Assembly: GCF_032854445.1 (NCBI RefSeq)
Contig: NC_088306.1
Coordinates: 1,554,501 to 1,618,500, forward strand
Source: Liolophura sinensis
Taxonomy: Eukaryota; Mollusca; Polyplacophora; Chitonida; Chitonidae
Length of the DNA stretch: 64,000 bases
Direction of reading: 5' to 3'
In this document: piece by piece, positions 11,543 to 20,830 of the stretch
Numbering within the stretch: the stretch's first letter is position 1
Layout: each line of letters begins with the position of its first letter
Program-made: the position numbers and the translations under genes
Notes under the pieces: generated by a model
Databases searched by the model: none
What the model saw: only the letters and a program-made list of their open reading frames with translations
Told to the model about the DNA's origin: nothing

Positions 11543-11692
11543 ATTATTTATTTATCTGATAGTTTTTTACGCCGTACTCAGGAGTATTTCACTTATACGA
11601 CGGCGGCTAGCATTATAAAGGGAGGGAACCGGGCAGAGCCCCGGGGGAAACCCACGACCATCCGCAGGTTGTTGCGGACCGCCCCATGTACA
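11543..11692 (-). repeat. SINE, 3' half fragment
   Basis: On the minus strand this runs from AACCTGCGGATGGTCGTGGG through the GGCTCTGCCCGGTTCCCTCC-type block and CGCCGTCGTATAAGTGAAAT to the AT-rich tail. The tRNA-like head is missing. Confidence 0.8.
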
Positions 11693-12126
11693 GCAATTAT
11701 CACATTAAGACGGACCGTACTAACAGAAGCAGTTAACAGTTATCAACGATGCTGGAAGGAAACATGGAAAGATCCAGGCGAATGACTAAAATCACCATCC
11801 GAATCTTGTCCAATGCAAGTAAGTTGTCGATGATCGAAATACCATTCGCTGTTATCCTCAAGTGCAACTGATCATGCATGTGTTCCCTTTTCCAGACCAG
11901 TCATTGCAGTACTAAAATGTGACGGCTGGTTGAAATCGTCAAATAACATGGAAGATCAAACAAATGCTGCAAGGCGAGATAAGCACACGTAGTATGCAGG
12001 ACACTTGAGTGCATTGCTAGCCAAATAACGATAATTTACTGTGTCAAAATCCAAACTATCACTTTTGTCTAAAGTCGGTAAAAACGGTGTACGTCAGCCA
12101 AAAGGAGGACACAATTGTGCCCATCA

Positions 12127-12128
<2 letters not shown>
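11693..12128. other. Non-coding stretch, nothing recognised
   Basis: No feature supported. Confidence 0.4.
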
Positions 12129-12182
<54 letters not shown>

Positions 12183-12189
12183 TATATAT
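12129..12189. repeat. AT dinucleotide microsatellite
   Basis: About 30 AT repeats with one break (ATAATATA) near 12175. Confidence 0.97.
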
Positions 12190-12633
12190 GGTTTCCTCGA
12201 ATTTAACATAAATGTCATTAATGAAAAATGGAGCAATTTGATAAGCAACGAAACATCCCGTGATAGGTAACCCTTGTAAGTAGTGGAACTGAAGAAGGAT
12301 TTGTTGAACTTAGCGTTAATGTAGCCCGGTTTATTACATATCGAAACAATAAATCATAAAATTCTATTCGTGAAATTTTTGTGAGGAATAGTAATATAGA
12401 GAACACAGAAATGCCAAGTGGATATGTCTTTATACTATACGTGGATTCGAGCATATAGTTATTAAATTAAAGTGAAATAGTTTGAGTTTTTAAGAATCCA
12501 TATGGAGTTAACGCCCCTCTCCAATTGGAACACAATAGTATTTTTTTCCAAAATGACTGTACCTCTTGCAAGTACCTTCATTGAGAGAGTAAATACAAGC
12601 TAGGTGGTACAGTTTCTTGATCTGTTTGTAGGA
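12190..12633. other. Non-coding stretch, nothing recognised
   Basis: AT-rich; a 78-codon minus-strand frame at 12218-12454 has no recognisable content. Confidence 0.4.
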
Positions 12634-12960
12634 ACAGACATTCATATANNNNNNNNNNNNNNNNNNNNNNNNNNNNNNNNNNNNNNNNNNNNNNNNNNNN
12701 NNNNNNNNNNNNNNNNNNNNNNNNNNNNNNNNNNNNNNNNNNNNNNNNNNNNNNNNNNNNNNNNNNNNNNNNNNNNNNNNNNNNNNNNNNNNNNNNNNNN
12801 NNNNNNNNNNNNNNNNNNNNNNNNNNNNNNNNNNNNNNNNNNNNNNNNCATTCATATACCAACGGTCAACCAATAAGGACGTTACAGGGTAATAATTGCA
12901 AGGGCAGTTCCGAAAACGAAATAACACAAACTAACAAAGAAAGTATATAAAGTACGAAAA
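12634..12960 (+). repeat. Dispersed repeat family C copy holding the assembly gap
   Basis: Left of the gap is GGAACAGACATTCATATA; right of it is CATTCATATACCAACGGTCA, followed by AACCAATAAGGACGTTACAG, ATAATTGCAAGGGCAGTTCC and AGTATATAAAGTACGAAAAT. Family-C copies elsewhere run straight through this junction without an insert. Confidence 0.7.
12649..12848. other. Assembly gap of exactly 200 N
   Basis: The round number points to a placeholder. The 10 bases before the gap and the 10 after it are the same (CATTCATATA), so the two contig ends probably overlap. Any frame drawn through it is an artefact. Confidence 0.95.
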
Positions 12961-14099
12961 TAGAACGTATTTTTTGTTACTGTAAAGCGAGTTTTGATTG
13001 TGGTTTTATGCAATAGAGTTGTGATATACCAGCGTTTCGGGAATGTACAGATAAACTCCTTTTCTTTGAGAATATGCTGAACATATATAACAACATATAG
13101 TTGTTGTAGGAATATCTCGCTCCTCTACCAAAACTTGTTTAAGATAACAAATGCTAACATATTTATATCCCATTTAAAAAACCTTAAGTAAAGTATGTAT
13201 TAAACAGTCAGTTACATTTTCAGGCTTCGATTTAATATTTCTGCTTTGACAAGAGAGACAAAAAGACCTACCTTTCACAAGGAGACAGCATCGTGACGGG
13301 GCGTAACGTTGTGATGGTGCAGAAAGGATGTGAACCCGCACTCAAGAAAGCAAACGACATAACTGAAAATGAGACTTGAAACTGCATTCTGTATTCTGCA
13401 GTTTAAGTGCCATCTTCACTTTCTATCCTGGTGCGTCGTAGCAGCTGTGGAAAACGCCTGGAATATCGATTACATGGAGTATCCTTCTTATCTGATGTGC
13501 AGTGAACCGGAACACCCGAAAATACTAGTTCAGCGAGGGATATCCAGGGAATAATGCAGTTAAAATGTAATAGAGAGGCATGAATTAGATTTCAATGATT
13601 CAGAGTACCAAATCGATGTTCTAGACAGGGTATCTAATTTCATATTTCCAAGTATTAGTCGGTGAATGATTTCCGGGTACATTACGAGTATAGGATTCCT
13701 GTATAACTCCCTCTTTCATTGCAGCTGTCCCTTACAGAACCGAGCCGATGTAATAAATATCAATGATTATACATACCATGGCCCCGCGATAAGCGGAATT
13801 TGATACTAACCGCTATGTTCACCCTTATCAGCAAAAGGGCTATGCTCACGTTAAAATTCAGGTAATTTATTGATGTTCGCTTTGAAACTAGAGGTTTCTC
13901 ATCCTTTAGTAGACACAGGCTCGAAGGAAATCTGTTGTCTCCTTTCTCTCGAACAAAGATGGCTGGATATCGTGTCAGCGCATCGACAAAATGGGGGTTG
14001 TTTAGGGCCAAAAATTCATCATCAGGCCACCTGGAAATTGAAAAGCATTGACGTCCATCTTAATGGGGAAGGTGGATACATCAAATGTCCGTAAGGAGA
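12961..14099. other. Non-coding stretch, nothing recognised
   Basis: Frames at 13369, 13760 and 13870 have no domain or splice context. No repeat family was seen. Confidence 0.4.
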
Positions 14100-14469
14100 G
14101 CATTTCGCTACCTGTGTACAGGGCGTATGACAAGCCCTCTGCACCACTGCAATCTTGCTTGACGATGTTGTGGCCTCAACGACGGACATATCGCAGGACA
14201 AGGTGCGCGCAATTCAATCTCCCGCAGACGAATTCTTAAGGTTTGTAGGTCTACACGACTGTTTGATGTCTGTTTTTGAGATGTGTCATACAAATCAAGT
14301 AAACCTGCGCAGGTGTCATATCACGTGGACGGCCACAACGCGGACGATCCATTACGTCCTGAACAATTCTCTGGCGTCGGGGGACCTGTGACAAGGTATA
14401 CGCCTTGCAACCTCCTGTTGCGTTAATCCTGCGGCAAGCATACCCACCGCCTGATGACGTTCTTTTCAC
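14100..14469 (-). pseudogene. Tc1/mariner transposase fragment (N-terminal part), decayed
   Basis: On the minus strand a frame from 14469 contains VPRRQRIVQDVMDRPRCGRP, then RDMTPAQVYLICMTHLKNRH. This matches the linker and second helix-turn-helix of Tc1-like transposases (G-R-P-R, then T-x-x-x-x-x-Y-I, then L-R-N-R). A second frame (14293-14108) continues with RIRLREIELRAPCP and RPQHRQARLQWCRG, the family's R-N-R-L-R-E-x-G-L-x-A and H-R-x-A-R-L-x-W segments. At least one frameshift and several stops separate them, and the catalytic half is absent. Together with 7466-7850 the window holds opposite halves of such enzymes, but on opposite strands and 6.3 kb apart, so they are separate relics. 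Confidence 0.75.
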
Positions 14470-15599
14470 GTCAGTCTTGATGTCACGTCGTAATGCCTTG
14501 AAAACTGAATGGGTGAACGTTCACAATGGATTGAGGATGACTATTCACTGATACACAAAACTGGCAAAACCAAAGTAGCAGTCTTTTTAAATACTCACCA
14601 CGTGGCAAAAGTGTTACTTGGTCCGTGCACTTCATGAACCGTGTAAGGTAATCTGCGAATGCGTATAAGATCACCCGTATCGAATATGAAATGATACATG
14701 AAACGCTTTAGTTTTATTCTTAATGTGCACATTGAGATGTGTATTGGGATATAACATTACAAAAAACTTTTCAACTTTCACTTTCTGGGCTAGAAATGGC
14801 CTCAGAGTTCAGTTTTCTTAAAGCCCCAGCGGTCAGTGGCGACGTCAACGATGATCCCTGTCTAAAAGGAACTGTGGAGGACAGATCGAATGGTGGTGGG
14901 TATAGGGGCGCGGAGGGGGCGCTAAACTGGATTGAAGAAGCCATGCAGTATCTGTGTACATATCACCTTGCCCACACTGTAGCAACACGGTTCACCGGGC
15001 TCGGGGTCACTTCGGGCATCCGGGGCTAGGGGGCAGTATTTTCTTCGTGTTAAATTATATTGCCATGTTGAATATGTGAACAGTTGCAATGAAAGCGCAA
15101 CTGAGGTACATATTTTCTTGTCGACAACTGATATTCTGTCACCTATAAGATACCTTACGTCTTTACAACATTAATGAAAACTGTTGACTCCTTATCTTTG
15201 CATGACCCAGTCCTATTATCGTATTTCATATACTTTCTTAGTTCTTTAGTGGGTTGTGTTATACGTCGTTTTTCGAAGTGACCTTGAAATTATTGACCTA
15301 GAACATCCTGAATGGTTGACGCCTGGTATACGAATACATTTTTTTTAGCAAAAATTTTTGGGCATAATTTTCTTCATTTGGCATAGAAACAACTTTCCTT
15401 TTATAGTTTCTTTTCATGTATCCTTTAATATGAAATGTTCAAGCGTTTTTAAAATATCGAAACTTTACTGTTCAATTACCTTTTTTGTCCGAGTATGTAT
15501 TTGTCCGACTATCGGAAATTCCAGCTGAAAACAAAAGAACAAAAATTATTACATTCTACAGTTTCTCACTTAAAACCTTGCCTCAACGCATTTTACCAG
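14470..15599. other. Non-coding stretch with one unassigned 96-codon frame
   Basis: A plus-strand frame at 14739-15029 is less AT-rich than its surroundings but shows no domain, signal peptide or splice context that I recognise. The remainder is AT-rich and holds nothing I can support. Confidence 0.35.
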
Positions 15600-16110
15600 A
15601 CCATGCTGATCATCCGTTCTAATTACTGTGGTGGTGAGTTTCTTTTTCTGTCTGCTGTGGACTTTGCAATGCTTAAATAGATTAATGTTGTCTGCATTAA
15701 TTATTGTATATGTAGATAACATCCTGTACACTGTTCTATGTTTCAGACGAAGAAAAACCGTGCTAGTATGTTACAGAGAACATCCATTTGTGGCAAAAGT
15801 GGTCTAGAAAAACATGTGCCAGTGTTGAGAGAAGTCAGCTCTCCTCTTGTACTTGTACCACTGCTGTTTGCATTGGTGACCCTTATAATCGAATAGAGAC
15901 CTTCAATCTAAAAACAAATTACAAAACCGCTAAAACAGGCGAAGGAATGAGGTTGTGTGTGTGGCATTGACGAAGAGTAAACCCACACCTCAGTAGTCAA
16001 GAAGAAAGACGAACTTCGTTATTTAAGCTACTATAATCAAAACATCGGTTGTGAAAGAACGTGTAAAGTCTCCGGGCGGATTCTGTATGTAAACTCCTCT
16101 GACGATCACC
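15600..16110 (+). promoter_or_regulatory. Upstream region of receptor copy A, shared with copy B
   Basis: Matches 31325-31971 in order: TCTAATTACTGTGGTG, CTGTCTGCTGTG, AATGCTTA, TAACATCCTGTACACTGTT, TGGCAAAAGTGGTCTAGA, and ACTTCGTTATTTA just before the start. Because sequence 5' of the start codon is shared, the duplication copied genomic DNA rather than a spliced RNA, and probably carried the promoter. No clear TATA box is visible. Its exact role is inferred. Confidence 0.5.
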
Positions 16111-16503
16111 ATGGTTAATATCCGTGTCTGTGTACACGTCCTCCTCCTGGCCTCTGCCGGATGTCAGGCGAAGGATGTGAAAACCTTGAGGAACCGGAAA
16201 GGTGTGATAACAAGTCCGCGTTACCCATATCAATACCCAAACAACGCTGACATCGTGTGGAAAATATCATCTTCCTCTCCAATGAGATTTCTTTTTAACC
16301 TAACTTCGTTTGATATCGAAGAGTCAAACGAGTGTAAAAATGACTATCTAGCCATACAAAAGAAGCCGTCGGGAAATGTTACTCCGGGCTACAAAGCTGC
16401 AGTGTGTGACTCTATGGACAAGTTCCCGAACAAGTCATATCTCTGGCAGCTGGTGGACTATGGGGTAGAGGTGTCCTTTAAAACGGACAGAACAGTATCA
16501 GGT
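16111..16503 (+). CDS. Copy A: signal peptide and CUB domain 1 (remnant)
   Basis: The ATG sits in a good start context (TCACCATGG). Residues 1-19 form a hydrophobic signal peptide (MVNIRVCVHVLLLASAGCQA). From about residue 22 a CUB domain follows, with GVITSPRYPYQYPNNADIVW, the classic G-x-I-x-S-P-x-Y-P-x-x-Y-P-x-N start, and then DIEESNECKNDYLAI. CUB domains are about 110-residue extracellular beta-sandwich binding modules. The frame breaks near 16507, where copy B has 70 more bases. The true start in copy B is the matching ATG at 31972. Confidence 0.75.
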
Positions 16504-16538
16504 AAAGGTTTATTTATTTCACTATTTCAAATAAATAT

Positions 16539-17084
16539 TTGGGAGATGCTTCTCGATTTATGGCTAACATGAACTGTTCCTGGGAGGTGAAAGCCTACTC
16601 TGGATATGGCATTTCTGTCAGTATAAACCGGCTTGAGATAGAGTACTATGGCGGGCCCTGTGCCAAAGATAGTCTCCGTATCTACAAGACAGATAGCGCC
16701 ACTGGTGAGGAAGAGTTACTCCATATATTCTATGGGCGAAAGACACTGTGGGAATTTGATGTGAGAAACGTCAAGGGTCTGCGGCTGGACTTTGTCACGG
16801 GCGATTCGGATAATTTGGGAGGTTTCAGCATTGCGTATTTCTACCATGACTTTCGCCGAAACACATTAACAGCCGAAGAGGTGTACAACAGAATCCACGG
16901 GGAGACAAGCGGAGAATTCCCTCTGCCGTCAAATGAGACTCCAATACCTGGCCAAAGCGTTCTTTTCTCTTGGCATTTTCGGGCAGAACCGGGGTTCCGC
17001 ATCAGCGTAAGAGGACAACTCCAACCGGGCGTTTCGTCAACTGAAGTTCCGGTGATGTTCCACGATGCTCCTAGCTACACGTAG
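16539..17084 (+). CDS. Copy A: CUB domain 2 and start of domain 3 (remnant)
   Basis: In a new frame from about 16560: NCSWEVKAYSGYGISVSINR, then EYYGGPCAKDSLRIYKTDS, then VTGDSDNLGGFSIAY. This is the usual CUB pattern of a Cys-x-Trp start, a C-x-x-D-x-L-x-I-Y middle and an F-x-x-x-Y end. A linker with EEVYNRIHGE and then a further CUB-like start, SWHFRAEPGFRISV, follow. A 5-bp insertion relative to copy B (GTAGGCTACAA versus GTACACC at about 17082) creates the stop at 17082-17084. Confidence 0.7.
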   Translation: MGDASRFMANMNCSWEVKAYSGYGISVSINRLEIEYYGGPCAKDSLRIYKTDSATGEEELLHIFYGRKTLWEFDVRNVKGLRLDFVTGDSDNLGGFSIAYFYHDFRRNTLTAEEVYNRIHGETSGEFPLPSNETPIPGQSVLFSWHFRAEPGFRISVRGQLQPGVSSTEVPVMFHDAPSYT

Positions 17085-17232
17085 GCTACAACGATGCATA
17101 CTACTGTGATCTTACAAGAACATCGATAGATGGAACAACAGGCGGTTTCCATGTAGTCTTTAAGGTCAGCTTATCCAACATGTCACTATTCCAGTACATT
17201 AACCTGCGTCTGGTGTCTCCGTTAAGGCCTCG

Positions 17233-18188
17233 ATGAATTTTACTGTAAGCTCTCGTTACGGGCCCGACGATTGTTTTTTACTGTACGTGCATCCCACTGA
17301 ACACTCAGAGCCCCCACTGCAATTCATGATCTACAACAACAGCACGGCAAAGCTGTGTCAGCGATGGAATCAAGTGAAATGGGTGGGCGGATCGACCGAA
17401 ATTCTTCCAGTGCCATCCACAAAATATTCCCATCAGTGGTCATGTGATACTTTCCCAAACGTCACTAACACAGGAAAGTCTGTGTTCTGCCTCCATGGCA
17501 ATGAAAATGTGACTTAGTGCGTTTTGGCGTCGGTGACGTCGGGTTTCATCTTTGCGGTGAGGTACCTAAGTGTCATGGATATATGATGCAACCCAACCCA
17601 TGTGGAACTATAGTTCACGACCGTCATACTTGTACGTGGCAGATCCGTGACAAGCACAACCACCAGTTCTACTGGACTCTTGAAATATTGTACTTACTAA
17701 AGAATCCAAACGAAAAATTAGCCGACGGTTGCTATCTGAGTGTTCGAGAAAACATATGGGAAAGTCAGATGACAACACGTTTTCTATGTATAGACATAAA
17801 TGCAGCCAGGCTTACCCGATATCGCACAATGCAGCCCAATAGCTACATGTACCTCACCAACACTTTAACCAACAACATCAAACTAAGATATGCGAAGAAG
17901 TATATTACCCTGACATCTTTTCACCCTGATCAAGAAGAACTAAGCACGGTTTGCTCAAATAGCAGAGTCCATTATAATGGCTTTTGCTATGACTTTCACC
18001 GGATTTGGGGCAAGTTTACATGGATGGAGGCAAAAGACGTATGCGCAACAAAGGGTGGCCATCTGGTATCCATCACCAACACGCATGAGTTAGACTTTCT
18101 CAAACAGGCTTTGCTCTCAAACTGGAAGCTCAGTCTCTTTACATCTCCTCTTGGACTGACTTACATTGGCCTGTCAGATGTAATACAA
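17233..18188 (+). CDS. Copy A: CUB 3/4 region and first half of lectin domain 1 (remnant)
   Basis: Two frames meet at 17517. The first holds SSRYGPDDCFLLYVHPTEHS and ends in a stop (GTGACTTAG) where copy B reads through (ACGTGG). The second holds a CUB-like stretch (NPCGTIVHDRHTCTWQIRD, then ADGCYLSVREN). The lectin start follows: VHYNGFCYDFHRIWGKFTW, then MEAKDVCATKGGHLVSITN, which matches the C-type lectin pattern A-x-x-x-C-x-x-x-G-G-x-L-V-x-I. It ends TYIGLSDVIQ, where an exon should end. The region before 17233 has lost about 455 bp compared with copy B. Confidence 0.7.
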
Positions 18189-18513
18189 ATAAGTTTTCTC
18201 AAGACAATACAAATATTCTTTATAAAATATCTTAGAGATGAACAAATGAGGAAATGAATGGGACAAGGGTACCTTGTGATAGGCAGCAACTGCTTGTCAT
18301 GACATGATCACTACTTGAGAATTTCTGTTCTAGTTCTCATGTATTTATTTTAGGCTATTTAACTGACTGTACCTTATGTATACAGAAATTGTCCGCAGAA
18401 ACCATAACACCATCCTTGATTTAAAGACTGAAACGGATGTAAAACATTAACCGATATAAGTCAGTTGTCGCTAGAAATCTATAGGGTGATTTTAGTTAAT
18501 TCTCTGTTTTCAG
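18189..18513 (+). other. Copy A: lectin intron with a broken donor
   Basis: By alignment to copy B (donor GTGAGT at 34972) the donor here reads ATAAGT, so the invariant GT is AT. The acceptor, TTCTCTGTTTTCAG ending at 18513, is intact. Intron sequence is shared with copy B (AGTTTTCTCAAG, CAAATATT..TTATAAAAT, TTTTAGGCTATTTAACTGA), but copy A lacks the family-D insertion. Confidence 0.8.
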
Positions 18514-18840
18514 CCCGATGTGTACTGATGGACAGATGGCAACCCCATGTCCGTGGCTGACTGGTTCCATGCCTGGAACAAGGACAACAACATTCTGCCG
18601 CACAAACCGGCGTTAGCAATAGACCCCAAAACGTCACAGCCTGTGTCAGAGAAGAATAAACGATGCGTCGCCATGGCCGTCGGAAACGTTTACTTCTCCA
18701 CAAACTGGATGAACACTGGGTGTTTCAAACGTTACCATAATCCTTTATACATGTGTAAATGGCCGGTTGTGAGAGAGAGCGCAACAAGCAATTTCACCGT
18801 TGGAGTCCAGTGGGAAAGTACATCACCCAGTACTGTAGAA
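18514..18840 (+). CDS. Copy A: second half of lectin domain 1 (remnant)
   Basis: Following the acceptor the frame reads P-D-V-Y-stop-W-T-D-G-N: a TGA at 18526-18528 stands where copy B has CGG (Arg) in YRWTDGNPLS. Downstream it matches C-type lectin ends: RCVAMAVGNVYFSTNW, then NTGCFKRYHNPLYMCKW, with the last two conserved cysteines and the W-x-x-x-x-C-x-x-x-x-x-x-x-x-C-K pattern. It ends with a stop at 18841. Confidence 0.75.
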
Positions 18841-18896
18841 TAGACTCAAAGTCACGCCGTTACTGTCCTTAGCAACACTACTCAATCTGCAGTCGA

Positions 18897-19224
18897 TTTG
18901 AACCTGATGGGTTGTTTGGAAAACTGGACGTACATACAAGGAGAATGTTATGGTTTGATTTCACCCGATATCAATATGGGTTAGAGCATACCATCGTGGA
19001 AGGCATCAGAAGTGTGCGCGGACACCGGAGGACAAATCGCAAACGGGGAAAGCACTGCCAGCGAAACCCTGTTGTATTATTTTAAACTCTGGGGCATCAA
19101 CCCCGGCGACGGAAATGTTTGGCTAAGAGATGGACAAGGGCAAATCGGGTGCACATCAATCTCGACCTTATCACAAAAAATAGATGGTTTTTACGTTAAC
19201 AATTCAACCACGTGTTATAGATGA
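18897..19224 (+). CDS. Copy A: second C-type-lectin-like domain (remnant)
   Basis: Reads GCLENWTYIQGECYGLI, an in-frame TAG near 18984, then WKASEVCADTGGQIANGES, NVWLRDGQGQIGCTSIST and YVNNSTTCYR. The spacing fits a short lectin-like fold: W-x-x-A-x-x-x-C-x-x-x-G-G, then W, then C and C. Copy B lost this domain in a deletion of about 690 bp. The assignment is weaker than for lectin domain 1. Confidence 0.55.
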
Positions 19225-19279
19225 AGCCTCGGTTCTATTCGTTCTTTGTGAAACACGCGCAGTTCTTCTGTCTACAACC

Positions 19280-20192
19280 TGTCCTGACCACCAGTTCCGC
19301 TGCCATGACGGCACGTGCTTACACAATACCAGAATATGCAATGGACAACCAGACTGCCTCGGCAGTGAAGACGAATCCGCGTGCGGTGACCCAAAGCCCG
19401 GTTTATTTTTCTCCTGCGAGGACGACGCCATTATCTCGATGTCAGATGTGTGCGACTTCTGACCAGACTGCAAGACGGAAGTGACGAAACCGGATGTCAA
19501 CACAGAGCATCTCTGTCAGAGGAATTCTGATGTGGCAACCGGCGGTGTATTCCTAGGGAGAAGAAATATGACTTTGTGAACGACTGTCTGGATCGATCTG
19601 ACGAAGAGGCCTGTGACTGGGGTGTAGAGATATGCAAAGGGTTTGAACGCCTTAGAGGGACATGTCTTCCTCTTGGTCGTGTGACTGACCTGGTACCAGA
19701 CTGTCCCGACGGTAGAGAGGCCGATGAGCAGTCCACTAAGCAGAAAAGGCTAGGATATTATTGGTTCAGTGGCAATAAATGGAACATAATATCAGACTTT
19801 TCGCCTCTCTGTCCAAGACAAAACTGTCAAAAAGATGTCACTGGGATCGGGTCACTTGTATGAACCCAGCGAACATGTGTCAGTATGTTCTAAACGAGCA
19901 AGGTGACATTCTCTACTGTCGAGACGGTACGCATTTGAAAAATTGTGAACGCTACGAATGTCCTAGCATGTTTAAATGTCCACAGTCTTACTGTATTCCA
20001 TGGTATAAAGTCTATGACGGACAGGCGGACTGTGTTGGGACTGCGGACAAGGTCAACTGTGATCGATATTCTTGTCCTGGGAAGCTGAAGTGTAAAGGAT
20101 CGAACCAGTGTGTGACCAAAGAGCAAGTCTGTGACGGTAGAGTCCAATGTAGAGGATCCTGGAGTGATGAACAGTTTTGTGACTTGCTCAGT
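19280..20192 (+). CDS. Copy A: LDLa repeat array (remnant)
   Basis: LDLa 1 (19280-19384) is complete: six cysteines, CPDHQFRCHDGTCLHNTRIC and ending DCLGSEDESAC. LDLa 2 is broken by a TGA (19460) and by a one-base loss inside its D-C-x-D-G-S-D-E end. LDLa 3 is partial (VNDCLDRSDEEACDWG). After a frame change near 19850, LDLa 4 (YECPSMFKCPQSYCIPW) and LDLa 5 (YSCPGKLKCKGSNQCVTKEQ, then VCDG) follow. LDLa modules hold calcium through acidic residues; in relaxin-type receptors the N-terminal one is needed for activation. GRL101 has a row of them, which supports this family. Confidence 0.75.
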
Positions 20193-20830
20193 TGGTCCTG
20201 CCCTTCAGAATGCTCATGCCATGGGTACGCCGTCGACTGCAGCGCTACCAACCTAACCGAAATTCACCAAGATCTCCTCTCGTCAACCAGAGTCCTCCTT
20301 CTCCAAGAGAACAGAATAAACCTCGTTAATTCTTCTCTACATAGATTTTCTTTTCTGCTCATTCTCCGTCTGCACAGGAATGACATTGCTTATATGCCCA
20401 ATAATACTTTCTCAGAGCTCTATAATCTACACACGCTCGATCTGAGGTTCAATTCTATCACTTCTATCACTTAGGTCTTTAAACACATTCGCGTACAGAC
20501 GCGAATGTGTTTAAAGACCTAAAAGACCTGATGCAGTTACTCTTAGAGGGAAACCCCCTTCTAATTCTGCCATCTCAAGGTTTTCTAGGATTAATTTCAT
20601 TAACATCTTTGAACCCAAGTGGACTGAGGACAAGCAAAGTTGAAAGAAATGCCTTAAACGGTCTCTTTGAACTAAAACAACTCGATCTTAGCAACAACAA
20701 AATCTCTTTTCTTGAATATGGTTCTTTATCTGCTTCCAGCCATGTTGTCATGTTAGACTTAACAGGAAACAGGTTGAATGGAACACTGGCTGAAGTATTT
20801 CGCCAAATCGTAGCCAGTAAATTATGGACA
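20193..20830 (+). CDS. Copy A: LRR N-cap and leucine-rich repeats (remnant)
   Basis: The LRR N-cap is SWSCPSECSCHGYAVDCSA, followed by repeats with the L-x-x-L-x-L-x-x-N pattern: STRVLLLQENRINLV, LLILRLHRNDIAYM, NLHTLDLRFNSIT, then after the interruption LMQLLLEGNPLLILP, ELKQLDLSNNKISFL and HVVMLDLTGNRLNG. About seven repeats are visible, close to the 7-10 of relaxin-type receptors. Frame is lost at the perfect foldback (20471-20522), which adds a TAG. Confidence 0.8.
20453..20470 (+). repeat. 9-bp tandem duplication beside the foldback
   Basis: TTCTATCAC occurs twice in direct succession (20453-20461, 20462-20470) and abuts the palindrome. It adds three residues in frame (S-I-T twice). Confidence 0.9.
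20471..20522. repeat. Perfect 24-bp inverted repeat with a 4-nt loop inside the LRR coding region
   Basis: The left arm at 20471-20494 is TTAGGTCTTTAAACACATTC plus GCGT. The loop is ACAG. The right arm at 20499-20522 is the exact complement. The right arm codes sensibly (A-N-V-F-K-D-L-K-D-L), while the left arm is non-coding and carries the stop. The left arm is therefore a templated inverted copy of the right one. Confidence 0.95.

Noticed and set aside
12508-12927. Long open frames on both strands across the gap
   Set aside because: Most of their length is N; they are artefacts of translating the gap.
14739-15029. 96-codon frame as a gene
   Set aside because: No family, signal peptide or splice signal could be recognised.
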